DNA of 64,000 bases from JBBQFI01 sp038237805 (GCA_038237805.1 JBBRYI010000002.1:248001-312000), one strand, 5' to 3'; shown: positions 27,983 through 36,709, counted from the first letter of the stretch. Numbers and translations are program-made. Notes: generated by a model not told the origin, from the letters alone.

Positions 27983-28786
27983 CCGCGAAGAAAGTATCAC
28001 TACTCGTTAGGCCCTCATATTAGAACAATATTCTCTTTCACTGCGAGCTTGCTGCTTTTTTTTGCAACCGCGTTTGCTGCAGAAACTATCCCGCCAAAGC
28101 CGCCGGGTTATTTCAACGATTACGCCGGCGTCGTTCCGAAAGATGTTGCCCTGCAGTTGAACGAGAAACTCGCGCAGTTCGAGCGTGAGACTTCAAATCA
28201 AATCGTCGTCGTGGTGTGGCCCGATTTTCCATCGGCCAGTTCCCTGGACGATTTCACCCAAAGAACTTTTCAAGCGTGGAACATCGGACAGAAGGGAAGA
28301 AACAACGGCGCGCTTTTGTTTGTCTTCGTAAACGATCACAAAATGCGGATCCAAACCGGCTACGGTCTGGAGGGCGCAATGCCGGATGCGATCTGCTTCG
28401 ACATTATTCAAAATGTCATCGCGCCCCATTTTAAGCGGGGCGACTACGTCGGCGGCCTGGCCGCGGGAATCGAAGCGATGATGCAGGCCGCGCGCGGCGA
28501 ATATAAAGGCAGCGGCAAAACCGTGGCGGAAGCTCGGAGTCACGGCAACGGTAGCGCGATCCCATTCGTGATCATTTTCGTCATCGTGATGATCATGATT
28601 GCCCGCGCATCGCGCCGACGCGGTCGCGGATTTAGCGGCCGCGGACCCTTCATCGGTCCGTTTATGGGAGGATGGGGCGGCGGCGGAGGCGGTTGGTCGG
28701 GCGGTGGAAGTTCGGGGGGCGGATTTAGCGGCTTCAGCGGCGGTGGCGGATTCAGCGGCGGCGGCGGTGCGAGCGGGAGTTGGTGA
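27977..28786 (+). CDS. TPM-domain membrane protein (YgcG-like)
   Basis: 269-aa protein. A signal segment (IFSFTASLLLFFATAFAA) precedes a TPM/DUF477 domain (YFNDYAGVVPKDVALQLNEKL, NQIVVVVWPDFPS, NNGALLFVFVNDHKMRIQTGYGLEG). A membrane helix follows (IPFVIIFVIVMIMIA) and a Gly/Trp/Ser-rich tail ends GASGSW. The start codon lies inside the right arm of an intergenic repeat. With LemA and a second TPM gene further on, it forms the usual LemA-TPM-TPM set. TPM proteins are linked to PSII repair in plants and to envelope functions in bacteria. Confidence 0.88.
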   Translation: MTPRRKYHYSLGPHIRTIFSFTASLLLFFATAFAAETIPPKPPGYFNDYAGVVPKDVALQLNEKLAQFERETSNQIVVVVWPDFPSASSLDDFTQRTFQAWNIGQKGRNNGALLFVFVNDHKMRIQTGYGLEGAMPDAICFDIIQNVIAPHFKRGDYVGGLAAGIEAMMQAARGEYKGSGKTVAEARSHGNGSAIPFVIIFVIVMIMIARASRRRGRGFSGRGPFIGPFMGGWGGGGGGWSGGGSSGGGFSGFSGGGGFSGGGGASGSW

Positions 28787-28810
28787 TTACTCGTTAGGCG
28801 AGGGGCAATT

Positions 28811-29341
28811 TTACAACCCAACCGGATGGCGCGCTTCGAAGTGGCGCGGTTCGCGATAACTCAGGCGCCAACGTGGAGCCCAGTGGCGATTCGGTCTGGT
28901 TTCGTTCCACTCCGTCGTGTCAAAACGGAGGCCCGCGATCACAGCAAAGGCGTGCCCATTTCGCGCGTAAATCGTAATCCATTTTCCTTTGCCTCTGCTG
29001 CCGTAACAACGAAATTCGTTTGAGCTAATCGGCGATCGGATTAAGCCCGATGCGCCTAGTAGGTAGGAGACGCTACCCGAGCAATCGTACCCTTTATCAA
29101 AAAACGTCTTATGTCCGCCACCATAACGATACGGCTTGCGGTGAAGTTGGTTACCCGCCCAGATGGCTCGTTTCACCGCTAATGGCGCGTCCGCCGGCGC
29201 GGCGGCCGAACCGAAGAACAACAGCGCTCTCGATCCCGGCACTACGGGACCAGACGAGGAAAATGATTCCGTGCCGAGGGTAGGCGCCGCGATTCCGGCG
29301 ATGGCGACGAGAAATAAAATATTACGATAAAGACGGCTCAT
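28811..29341 (-). CDS. NlpC/P60-like exported cysteine hydrolase
   Basis: 176-aa exported protein from the ATG at 29341, which begins the signal peptide MSRLYRNILFLVAIAGIAAPTLG; the frame can be read from 29497 but that would overlap the next gene's promoter. The papain-like peptidoglycan hydrolase motif is DKGYDCSGSVSYLL (catalytic C87), with the His partner in ARNGHAFAVI (H130). It would cut stem peptides of murein. It sits antisense between two TPM genes, interrupting a set that is usually contiguous. Confidence 0.8.
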   Translation of the reverse strand: MSRLYRNILFLVAIAGIAAPTLGTESFSSSGPVVPGSRALLFFGSAAAPADAPLAVKRAIWAGNQLHRKPYRYGGGHKTFFDKGYDCSGSVSYLLGASGLIRSPISSNEFRCYGSRGKGKWITIYARNGHAFAVIAGLRFDTTEWNETRPNRHWAPRWRLSYREPRHFEARHPVGL

Positions 29342-29461
29342 CGGCTGAGGCGTTGCACATTTATAGCCGAAGACTGGATCGTCAACGCACGAGGCGTGTT
29401 CTTCACAATGTTTGCAACTTTGGCAATACAAAACTTTTGGGAGATGGCATTGTGCTCGCCG

Positions 29462-29899
29462 ATGCGAACGGACGAATTTCTGGGCAAGCTTGATCATGAT
29501 CGCATCGTGCGCGCGATCCGTGAGGCCGAGGAAAATACCTCCGGAGAAATTCGTGTTTTTTTGCAGCGCGGGACCTTAAAGGGCGATGCGCTGGCGGCGG
29601 CGCAAAAGCAGTTTCGCAATTTAGGAATGGAGAAAACGAAAGAGCGCAATGGCGTTCTCATTTTTGTTGCCCCGCGCGCGCGAAAATTTGCCGTCATCGG
29701 CGATGACGGCGTCCATCAGAAGTGCGGCGAAGAATATTGGACGCGTTTGGTTGACTCGATGCGCGAACATTTCCAAAAGGAAGATTTCACCCAGGCGTTG
29801 CTGGAAGCGATCGGGCGAACAGGTGAATTGCTGCGGCAGTATTTTCCGAAACAGGGCGGTGCCAAAAATGAACTTCCGGACGAGATCATCGAAAGCTAA
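29462..29899 (+). CDS. Second TPM-domain protein
   Basis: 145 aa from the ATG at 29462 (MRTDEFLGKLDHDRIVRAI); an earlier ATG at 29444 is possible. The TPM core is EAEENTSGEIRVFLQRG, ERNGVLIFVAPRARKFAVIGDDGVHQKCG and YFPKQGG. No signal peptide or membrane helix is seen, so it is cytoplasmic or held by partners. It completes the LemA/TPM/TPM set, but is separated from the first TPM gene by the antisense NlpC/P60 gene. Confidence 0.85.
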   Translation: MRTDEFLGKLDHDRIVRAIREAEENTSGEIRVFLQRGTLKGDALAAAQKQFRNLGMEKTKERNGVLIFVAPRARKFAVIGDDGVHQKCGEEYWTRLVDSMREHFQKEDFTQALLEAIGRTGELLRQYFPKQGGAKNELPDEIIES

Positions 29900-30125
29900 G
29901 GGTCGGAAATCCGCACTTGCAAATTGAGCGGTTTGGTGTTGATTCCACGTCCCGCAGCGAGTTTTTAAGTTACGCCGTAGGTCCCTGGGTTTACATCGCT
30001 TGATGCCTAACCACACTCGCCAGGGGAAACCCGGCGCAGAAGGAGATACCGGAAAGTAGAAACCGGAAATCGGAGAGCACAGAACCTTTCCGCAATCCGA
30101 TCTCCGCTTTCCGCTTTTTGAAAAA
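29900..30125. other. 226-bp leader region of rpoA with imperfect palindrome
   Basis: No gene. It holds a degenerate nonamer (GCCTAACC at 30005) and an imperfect inverted repeat from about 30049 to 30116 built of CGGAAA/TTTCCG words (ACCGGAAAGTAGAAACCGGA against TCCGATCTCCGCTTTCCGC). The rpoA promoter must be here or further upstream. No convincing -35/-10 pair was identified. Confidence 0.4.
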
Positions 30126-31172
30126 ATGCCAATCCGTTACGGTCGTTTCGAAATGCCCAAAACGCTCTCAAAGGACGAGAGCACAGCCACTGAAACTTTC
30201 GCCAGGTTCACCGCCGAACCATTTGAAGCCGGCTACGGCCACACGGTCGGAAATTCGCTTCGGCGCGTGTTGCTTTCTTCGCTCGAAGGCGCGGCCATTA
30301 CCGCCGTTAAAATCACCGGCGCACAACATGAATTCGCCACTTTGCCGGGCGTGATGGAAGATGTTACTGACATCGTTCTCAATCTTAAGCGAGTGAAGTT
30401 CAAAGCCGCCGACCACGAAGCGCGCAAACTTTCGCTTTCGGTTAACAAGGAAGGGTCAGTGACGGCCGGCGATATTCAGACCGTACAGGGTTACGACGTG
30501 CTGAATCCGAAACAGGTTATTTGCACGCTGGACAAGAAACATAAGTTCGACGCCGAACTAGAAGTGCGCGTCGGACGCGGTTTCGCCACCGGAGAAGAAA
30601 ATAAGCGCGCGGATCAGCCGATTGGGCTCATTCCGATCGATTCCATTTTTTCACCGGTCACACGCGTAAAATACGCGGTCGAGAATACACGCGTGGGACA
30701 GCGCACCGATTACGACAAGCTCGTCCTCGACGTTTGGACAGATGGCCGATTGACTCCGGACGATGCGTTGCTGCAGGCGTCCGCGATCTTGCGTCACCAC
30801 CTAGATGTCTTCGTGAACTTCAACGAGGACGTAATCGAATTCGATGAGACCCCGGCGGGCGTGAGCGAGGAAAATATGAAGCTGAAGAAGCTTCTCAATA
30901 TGAGTGTGAACGAAATCGAGCTGAGTGTGCGCGCGGCGAATTGCCTGAACAACGCGAACATCACAACGGTGGGGCAGCTTGCGCAAAAGACGGAAGCGGA
31001 AATGCTGAAGTATCGTAACTTCGGCAAGAAATCGCTGAACGAAATCAAGGACAAGCTTCAGCAGTTGAACCTGGGATTGGGAATGAAGTTCGATGCGGGT
31101 CTGGTGGAAATACCCGGTGCTGGAGTTGAAGGCGCGGGCGCGAACGGGGCGGCGGCAGTCGGTCCGGAATAA
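30126..31172 (+). CDS. rpoA: RNA polymerase alpha subunit
   Basis: 348 aa. The N-terminal dimerisation domain is marked by FEAGYGHTVGNSLRRVLLSS, and the C-terminal domain by NMSVNEIELSVRAANCLNNANI and KYRNFGKKSLNEIKDKL, the UP-element and activator contact surface. A Gly/Ala tail ends the protein. An alternative start at the Met of MPKTLSKDE nine codons on is possible. It is followed by rplQ after 35 bp, as in most bacteria, but the usual upstream ribosomal genes (rpsM, rpsK, rpsD) are not here: a TPM gene stands in their place. Confidence 0.97.
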   Translation: MPIRYGRFEMPKTLSKDESTATETFARFTAEPFEAGYGHTVGNSLRRVLLSSLEGAAITAVKITGAQHEFATLPGVMEDVTDIVLNLKRVKFKAADHEARKLSLSVNKEGSVTAGDIQTVQGYDVLNPKQVICTLDKKHKFDAELEVRVGRGFATGEENKRADQPIGLIPIDSIFSPVTRVKYAVENTRVGQRTDYDKLVLDVWTDGRLTPDDALLQASAILRHHLDVFVNFNEDVIEFDETPAGVSEENMKLKKLLNMSVNEIELSVRAANCLNNANITTVGQLAQKTEAEMLKYRNFGKKSLNEIKDKLQQLNLGLGMKFDAGLVEIPGAGVEGAGANGAAAVGPE

Positions 31173-31207
31173 TTCGTCAGGCAAAACAACCGCTCGTAAA
31201 TGAAGTC

Positions 31208-31684
31208 ATGAGACATCAAAAGAAAACCGTCAAACTGGGACTAACCGCGGCGCATCGCAAAGCGCTCCTGGCCAATCAGGTTTGCAGTTTAATTCAGCAT
31301 CAGCGCATCAAGACGACGCTGGCGAAAGCTAAAGCTGTTCGTCCGCTTGCGGAAAAAATGGTCACGCTCGGGAAGAAGAATTCTCTCCACGCGCGACGCA
31401 CTGCTCTCGCGGTGCTGCGGCAGAAAGATGCCGTGCAAAAACTTTTCGCCGACATCGCGCCGCGCAGCGCCGAGCGCAAGGGTGGATACACCCGGATTAT
31501 CAAGCTCGGTGAACGCAAGAGTGACGCCGCACGCGTTGCCTTCATCGAGTGGGTCGACGCGCCCGAAGCCGTGTCCGAAATCGCAACCGATGACGCCGAC
31601 AAAAAGCGCAAGCCTGCCAAAGCGGAAGCGGAGCCGAAATCCGCGCGCAAATCGAAGAAGAGCGAAGAGCCGGACACGAAATAA
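31208..31684 (+). CDS. rplQ: 50S ribosomal protein L17
   Basis: 158 aa. The conserved body is MRHQKKTVKLGLTAAHRKAL, the L17 signature IKTTLAKAKAVRPLAEKM and GGYTRIIKLGERKSDAARV. A C-terminal Lys/Ala/Glu extension of about 35 residues (KKRKPAKAEAEPKSARKSKK) exceeds the compact form, as is common in this phylum. Cotranscribed with rpoA. Two TCGTTAGGC copies follow its stop within 45 bp. Confidence 0.96.
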   Translation: MRHQKKTVKLGLTAAHRKALLANQVCSLIQHQRIKTTLAKAKAVRPLAEKMVTLGKKNSLHARRTALAVLRQKDAVQKLFADIAPRSAERKGGYTRIIKLGERKSDAARVAFIEWVDAPEAVSEIATDDADKKRKPAKAEAEPKSARKSKKSEEPDTK

Positions 31685-31859
31685 CTCGTTAGGCAACAAT
31701 TTGTTTTCGCGCGTTGATTCGTTAGGCGCGACGCGATGAAGGGTGTCCCAAAACCGGAACATCCGATTCCCGAACGCGAAACGAATGGGTAGTCTGTGCA
31801 AATTCCGTTCGCTCGCTAAGAAACAGCCTTCCAGCCGCTTATAACTCAATCTCTCGAGG

Positions 31860-31875
31860 TGGCACGGCGAGTGCA
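31860..31875 (+). promoter_or_regulatory. Near-consensus sigma-54 promoter
   Basis: TGGCACG (31860-31866), four bases, then GTGCA (31871-31875): this matches TGGCACG-N4-TTGCA except for one base. The invariant GG and GC are 12 bp apart as required. Transcription would start near 31886, a few bases before the ATG at 31893. The upstream 200 bp has no gene and could hold activator sites. Confidence 0.65.
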
Positions 31876-31892
31876 TAAGAGATGTGCACCTT

Positions 31893-32177
31893 ATGAATAC
31901 TACGTGCATGAACCCAAGAGTTTTTGGAACCGATGACCGCGAAGATGAAGCAGCTTCGCACGAATCAACTTACGCGCTTCTGGTGCGCTCGGAAGAGAAG
32001 GAAAGAACTTTACTGGAGACAGTGGTTTATTTTTTGGTTGTTCTGAGTGCGATCGCCGCGATTTGGCAATTCGTAAAGCAACCGATTGCGTTGCCGCTCG
32101 AGGCCGTCACAACAATTACGGATGTAACGCGGATCAGCGCGAGACCAGTTCACCAGCTGACAAACGTCCGCGGTTAA
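31893..32177 (+). CDS. Small single-span membrane protein under a sigma-54 promoter
   Basis: 94 aa from the ATG at 31893 (MNTTCMNPRVFGTDD). A charged N-terminal half (HESTYALLVRSEEKERTLLE) precedes one membrane helix (TVVYFLVVLSAIAAIWQFV) and a short tail. The gene is not recognised. Its interest lies in the sigma-54-type sequence directly upstream, which puts the predicted transcript start only about 7 bp before the ATG. It converges on the next gene with a 13-bp gap. Confidence 0.65.
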   Translation: MNTTCMNPRVFGTDDREDEAASHESTYALLVRSEEKERTLLETVVYFLVVLSAIAAIWQFVKQPIALPLEAVTTITDVTRISARPVHQLTNVRG

Positions 32178-32190
32178 GACCGAGGCTTCG

Positions 32191-34002
32191 CTACCAGTTT
32201 TCCGGAGTTAAATCCGGCCCGACCACATGATCTCCGCTGAGGACCTGAGGCTGGGGTGCGATCCCGTTGGAGCGAGGTATTGCATCCGCCGAGCTATCCG
32301 GCGTGTGGTGGAATGAAGCATGATACCAGATGACCGAATCCTGATCGACCAGGGACTCGTTCGTTAGAAACTGATCGAGATTAGCCTCGGTATTCGTATT
32401 GTTGAACGGATTTCTGCCGTCATCAATCTCGGCCTGCAGATTGGTTGCTCCCGTTTTGTAATGGAGAAACCACATGTCGCCGCCGGCATAGGCATCGGCT
32501 TCGCCGTCATTTGCGCCTGGAGTAAAGACATAACTGCGGGCGCCACCCTTGATGCGATAGCGGTGCATCAAATTCCCTGTTCGAAAAATTTTCTTTTCGG
32601 TTGGGATCAAACCGGTTGGGCGCAGGAAATCTGGCTGACTGGAAGAAACTGACTTGTTAGGCAGCTCGTAAATTGAGTTAGCGGTCCCGTTCACGTCGAA
32701 GTCAAAACGGTAGAACATGTGATGATCGTGGACCTGACACGTGCAGGCGTTGACGATTGCGCCAAAACCGAAACGCGGCCGAATCGTTCCATCCGTATCG
32801 AAACGCCATTCGCTGATGTAGCGATACCAACCCGCTTCCATCTCGGAAACGAGCACGACTTCACTGCCCTGCCGGTAGAGCACAACGCCGCGAAAATTTC
32901 CCATGTCAGTTCCATTCTCTATTTCGGTAGTGGCAGGGCTTGTGCCGCAATCGAGAAAGCCTGGCGTCTGCGAATTCGGGTCTTCGGCTCGGCAGGCCTG
33001 AAAAGAACCTTCCTGCCATTGCCAATCGCGATATGGTCCACACGGGTCGCCCACATATTTGATGTTCAAAATCGGAACGTGCGCGCGCTTCAAAACGGAA
33101 ATGCCTTTATATTTCACGTCTCGCAATTCGATCGCCGACGCACGTGTCCCGGATGAAGCCGCCGGACGTATGAAGACCATGTCCCAAAGTGTCGTCGCGC
33201 CATCCGTGACCGTAAGTTGATATTGGCCAGACGTGCCGCGTGCGATGGTGGATTGGTTCCCCGCGTCCACGCCACACGCCGAACCTTCCACCCCAGCTTC
33301 TCGCGGCGAGCCTTTTGGGTAACGCAAAATTGTTTTCTCTGCCAGATTGACACCGACGATTTCGTTTTGGAAACCGTTGCCGTCTTCGCTCGGCATCACG
33401 CCGACAAGAATAATGCGCTGTCGTTGGCGCGATTTCCCCGCAACCTGTTCCCGAACCGGCGGCATCGGATGATATGTCGCCAAATTGCGTGAATTAATTG
33501 CCGGACCGAAAAACGAATTTTGCATGAGCAACGTAATCGCGTCCTGAAATTCCGCGTCATTGGGGAGCGGTTGCAGGCCGCTCTCGATATGGGCAGTCGT
33601 ATCCGACGGATTAGAAAGCGAGCCCTCGGCAACAACAGCTCGTTGTTTGGAATAATCGTAGAAAAACGCGCGGAAACGATAGGACGGGGCGGCAAAACGC
33701 ATTTCGCGCTTGTTCCCACTCGAATCGATTAACTCGGTGTAGAGATAGCGGTAATTACTACCCTGCAATAACGCGGCGACCGCGAGTTGATTTGGCAGCG
33801 AATTATTCAAGCTATCCAGCTGGCTTTGGCTCGGGCCGACGGGAACAACTTTAACTGCAAGACGTGGCGGGATTGGCGCCTCAATCGGTTTTTCCTTCGC
33901 AACCGATTGCTTTTGGAAAAAAGTTATCGACGCGATCGCGAGAAGAAGAAAACCCAAGCTCGCAATTAGGCGCGTCGGTTTCTTGGAAAATAAGTTGTGC
34001 AT
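32191..34002 (-). CDS. Exported copper-amine-oxidase-like protein
   Basis: 603 aa from the ATG at 34002, with a membrane/signal segment (LIASLGFLLLAIASITFF). The C-terminal half follows the copper amine oxidase plan: the topaquinone-precursor stretch appears as EAGWYRYISEWRFDTDGTI (Tyr393; the usual motif is GNYDY), the first two copper ligands as VHDHHMFYRFDFDVNG (H425, H427) and the third as WYHASFHHTPD. The Asn before the cofactor Tyr is Trp here, so self-processing to topaquinone may be altered. Family assignment rests on this spaced pattern and is not certain. It is monocistronic; the next gene downstream is convergent. Confidence 0.6.
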   Translation of the reverse strand: MHNLFSKKPTRLIASLGFLLLAIASITFFQKQSVAKEKPIEAPIPPRLAVKVVPVGPSQSQLDSLNNSLPNQLAVAALLQGSNYRYLYTELIDSSGNKREMRFAAPSYRFRAFFYDYSKQRAVVAEGSLSNPSDTTAHIESGLQPLPNDAEFQDAITLLMQNSFFGPAINSRNLATYHPMPPVREQVAGKSRQRQRIILVGVMPSEDGNGFQNEIVGVNLAEKTILRYPKGSPREAGVEGSACGVDAGNQSTIARGTSGQYQLTVTDGATTLWDMVFIRPAASSGTRASAIELRDVKYKGISVLKRAHVPILNIKYVGDPCGPYRDWQWQEGSFQACRAEDPNSQTPGFLDCGTSPATTEIENGTDMGNFRGVVLYRQGSEVVLVSEMEAGWYRYISEWRFDTDGTIRPRFGFGAIVNACTCQVHDHHMFYRFDFDVNGTANSIYELPNKSVSSSQPDFLRPTGLIPTEKKIFRTGNLMHRYRIKGGARSYVFTPGANDGEADAYAGGDMWFLHYKTGATNLQAEIDDGRNPFNNTNTEANLDQFLTNESLVDQDSVIWYHASFHHTPDSSADAIPRSNGIAPQPQVLSGDHVVGPDLTPENW

Positions 34003-34018
34003 TGGATTACCCCGCTGC

Positions 34019-34471
34019 TTAACGCAGCCTTTCGAGATGCCATTGTAACTTCTTATTGGGTAATACTTCAAGAAAAGCTACGCTCGCCGGCGCACCGCGG
34101 TTTGGCCGCGTCACACAACCGGGATTGAGGAAACGTACGCCGCCAATGACTTCATTGCGAGGCAGATGGGTGTGTCCATGCAGCAAGACGTCGCAATCGT
34201 CAGGCGCACGATCTGGCGGAATATGTTGTAATCGGAAGCGAAGATCGTTTCGAACCAGGTCCACCACGAGCGGCCACTCGGGATTGCTGTCGCAATTTCC
34301 CCTAACCAGTAATACGGGCGGACCGAGCGCGCGCAATTCGTCCAGAATGGTTTCTGCGCAAACATCTCCCAGATGCCAGATTTCATCCACGCCATTGGCT
34401 AAGAGGTCCAAATTTTCCGGGAGCCGATTGTGCGTATCCCCGAGAACAAAAATCCGTAAGGCTTGATTCAT
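34019..34471 (-). CDS. YfcE/MJ0936-type metallophosphodiesterase
   Basis: 150 aa from ATG 34471. Calcineurin-like metal ligands are visible: GDTHNR (D, H), HLGDVCAE (D), LVRGNCDS (N), LLHGHTH (H-x-H) and LNPGCVTRPN. The family hydrolyses phosphodiesters in vitro with Mn or Ni; the physiological substrate is unknown. It ends 16 bp upstream of the CAO-like gene on the same strand, so the two may be cotranscribed. Confidence 0.9.
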   Translation of the reverse strand: MNQALRIFVLGDTHNRLPENLDLLANGVDEIWHLGDVCAETILDELRALGPPVLLVRGNCDSNPEWPLVVDLVRNDLRFRLQHIPPDRAPDDCDVLLHGHTHLPRNEVIGGVRFLNPGCVTRPNRGAPASVAFLEVLPNKKLQWHLERLR

Positions 34472-34576
34472 CGAGTGTGGCGATTCTCGCACAAAGGTCA
34501 CAACGGTTCACAAAGATGATTCGATCTTTTCGCTGTGTTCCTTTTGCGTCCTTAGTGCGAGAGGCTACCTTGCGCG

Positions 34577-35794
34577 GTGTCCTTCAAAGATTTCGGCTTG
34601 TCCCCCGAGGTCGTACGCGGAACCCAAGCCATGGGTTTCACCGAGCCGACTCCGATTCAGCTACGCGCTTTTCCCATTGTTCTGGCGGGGAAAGATTTGA
34701 TCGGGACGGCGCAGACCGGCACGGGCAAAACCGCGGCGTTTGCACTTCCTATTCTCACGAATCTCGCGACACACGGCGACTTTCGCTGTCTGGTCCTCGA
34801 ACCGACGCGCGAACTGGCGGCGCAAGTTGAAACGGCATTTCGTGATTACGGGCGGTTCACAAATCTTCGCGTTTCAGTTGTTCACGGCGGGGTGGGCTAC
34901 GGAAAACAACGCGAAGACGCAGAGCGCGGCATGGACATCGTGGCCGCGACGCCTGGCCGGCTCCTCGATCACCTCGAGCAGGGAACGATGACTTTGAAAG
35001 CAGTGAGCATTCTCGTGCTCGATGAAGTCGATCGTATGCTCGACATGGGTTTTCTGCCCGATGTTCGTCGCATCGTGGAGCAAATATCCACCGATCGTCA
35101 GACACTGCTTTTCTCAGCAACACTGCCGCCGGAAATCGAACGCCTCGCTGCTTGGGTCCTGCGTGAGCCGGAGCTTGTGGAAATCGGCGTGCGACGCTCG
35201 CCCGCGGAGACGGTCACACACGCCGTCTATCCCGTCGCCGCAGAACAAAAGTTCGATCTGCTCATGGCATTGCTCGATCGGACGAATTTCGATAGCGCGC
35301 TTATTTTTTCTCGCACCAAGCATGGCGCGGATCGCATCGCGCACAAACTGAAGTCGGCGAGACATTCAATCGCGGTTTTGCATTCCAATCGGACGCAGCG
35401 CGAACGCGTCGAAGCGCTCGAGGGTTTCAAGAGTGGGAAATATGAAATCATGGTCGCAACTGATATCGCCGCGCGCGGGATCGACATCGCGGGAGTGAGC
35501 CACGTCATCAATTACGACGTGCCGGAACACCCGGAAGATTACGTGCACCGCATCGGCCGAACCGGTCGTGCGCAGAATGTTGGCGACGCGTTTACTTTGA
35601 TGAATGGCGAAGAGCTTCCAGCGTTGCAAGCAATCGAGCGGTTTATTGGGCAGAAGATCCCTCGTCTAAAGCTCGAGAGTTTCCCTTATCTCTACACTGC
35701 ACTCTTCGAACCGGAACCGGCGAGTGCAGGCAAGCGCGGAATCGGCGGCGGCCGAACGCATCGCGGCTACTCTTTCGGGCGACGCCGCAGATAA
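34577..35794 (+). CDS. DEAD-box RNA helicase, RhlE-type
   Basis: 405 aa from a GTG start. Motifs in order: Q motif (GFTEPTPIQ), I (AQTGTGKT), Ia (PTRELAAQ), Ib (TPGR), II (VLDEVDRMLDMGF), III (SAT), IV, V (ATDIAARGID) and VI (HRIGRTGRA). Motif II reads DEVD instead of DEAD. A short basic tail (RGYSFGRRRR) probably binds RNA. Roles in ribosome assembly or RNA decay are typical. Confidence 0.93.
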   Translation: MSFKDFGLSPEVVRGTQAMGFTEPTPIQLRAFPIVLAGKDLIGTAQTGTGKTAAFALPILTNLATHGDFRCLVLEPTRELAAQVETAFRDYGRFTNLRVSVVHGGVGYGKQREDAERGMDIVAATPGRLLDHLEQGTMTLKAVSILVLDEVDRMLDMGFLPDVRRIVEQISTDRQTLLFSATLPPEIERLAAWVLREPELVEIGVRRSPAETVTHAVYPVAAEQKFDLLMALLDRTNFDSALIFSRTKHGADRIAHKLKSARHSIAVLHSNRTQRERVEALEGFKSGKYEIMVATDIAARGIDIAGVSHVINYDVPEHPEDYVHRIGRTGRAQNVGDAFTLMNGEELPALQAIERFIGQKIPRLKLESFPYLYTALFEPEPASAGKRGIGGGRTHRGYSFGRRRR

Positions 35795-35838
35795 TTGGCG
35801 CTTGCGACGCACGCCAAGCGGTCGAAGCTTTCGGAGTT

Positions 35839-36702
35839 ATGGCAACTCCAAACTCCTACGCGCATCCCGAAGCGCTCGTTGAGACCGATTGGCTCGAGCA
35901 ACACCTCAAAGACGATGGCATTCGGATTGTTGAATCGAACGAAGACATTTTACTTTACGACACTGGTCACATTCCAGGTGCGGTGCACATCGACTGGCGC
36001 ACCGATCTGCAGGACCCAGTGATTCGCGATTATATTAAACCGGAAAAATTCGCCGAGCTTTGCCGTCGCAGCGGCACCACGCCGGATACGACCTGCATTT
36101 TCTATGGCGACAAAGCGAACTGGTGGGCCTGTTACGCGCTCTGGGCTTTCCGTTTATTTGGCCACGAGAAAGTGAAAATTCTAAATGGCGGCCGTGACAA
36201 ATGGAAAGCGGAAGGACGTCCGATGACACGCGATGTTCCCAAATATCCGGCGACAAATTATCCTGTCCCGAATAAACGTTTCGACAAAGAGATTCGCGCG
36301 TTTGCTGATGAAGCTCTCGCGCAAAGCAACGCTGGCAAGCCGCTGATCGATGTTCGCTCGCCGGGCGAATACAAGGGCGAGGTCACGCATATGCCGGAGT
36401 ATCCGCAGGAAGGCGTGTTGCGCGGCGGCCACATTCCGGGCGCGAAAAGTGTGCCGTGGAAAACAGCGACGAAGGATGACGCGACGTTTAAACCAGCCAA
36501 TGAACTCGCGGAAATTTATCTCAACCAGTGCGGGTTGAAGCAGGGCACCGACACCGTGGTTTATTGTCGTATCGGCGAACGCTCCAGCCACACCTGGTTC
36601 GTTCTCACCTACCTGCTCGGATTGGATAACGTGCGCAACTACGATGGTTCGTGGACCGAATGGGGCAATAAGGTCGGCGCACCGATCGAAAAATCAGCGT
36701 AA
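35839..36702 (+). CDS. Thiosulfate/3-mercaptopyruvate sulfurtransferase
   Basis: 287-aa two-domain rhodanese. The inactive N-terminal domain runs from LVETDWLEQHL to KWKAEG; the catalytic loop of the second domain is YCRIGERS with C243 as the persulfide carrier. The CRIGERS loop fits thiosulfate sulfurtransferase better than the CGSGVTA of mercaptopyruvate enzymes. The SufE-like gene lies 116 bp downstream, so sulfur transfer to Fe-S assembly is plausible. Confidence 0.92.
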   Translation: MATPNSYAHPEALVETDWLEQHLKDDGIRIVESNEDILLYDTGHIPGAVHIDWRTDLQDPVIRDYIKPEKFAELCRRSGTTPDTTCIFYGDKANWWACYALWAFRLFGHEKVKILNGGRDKWKAEGRPMTRDVPKYPATNYPVPNKRFDKEIRAFADEALAQSNAGKPLIDVRSPGEYKGEVTHMPEYPQEGVLRGGHIPGAKSVPWKTATKDDATFKPANELAEIYLNQCGLKQGTDTVVYCRIGERSSHTWFVLTYLLGLDNVRNYDGSWTEWGNKVGAPIEKSA

Positions 36703-36709
36703 CTCGATG

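Noticed and set aside
28680..28786. GGCGGCGG-type repeats as a tandem-repeat locus
   Set aside because: They encode the Gly-rich tail normal for TPM proteins and are explained by codon repetition.
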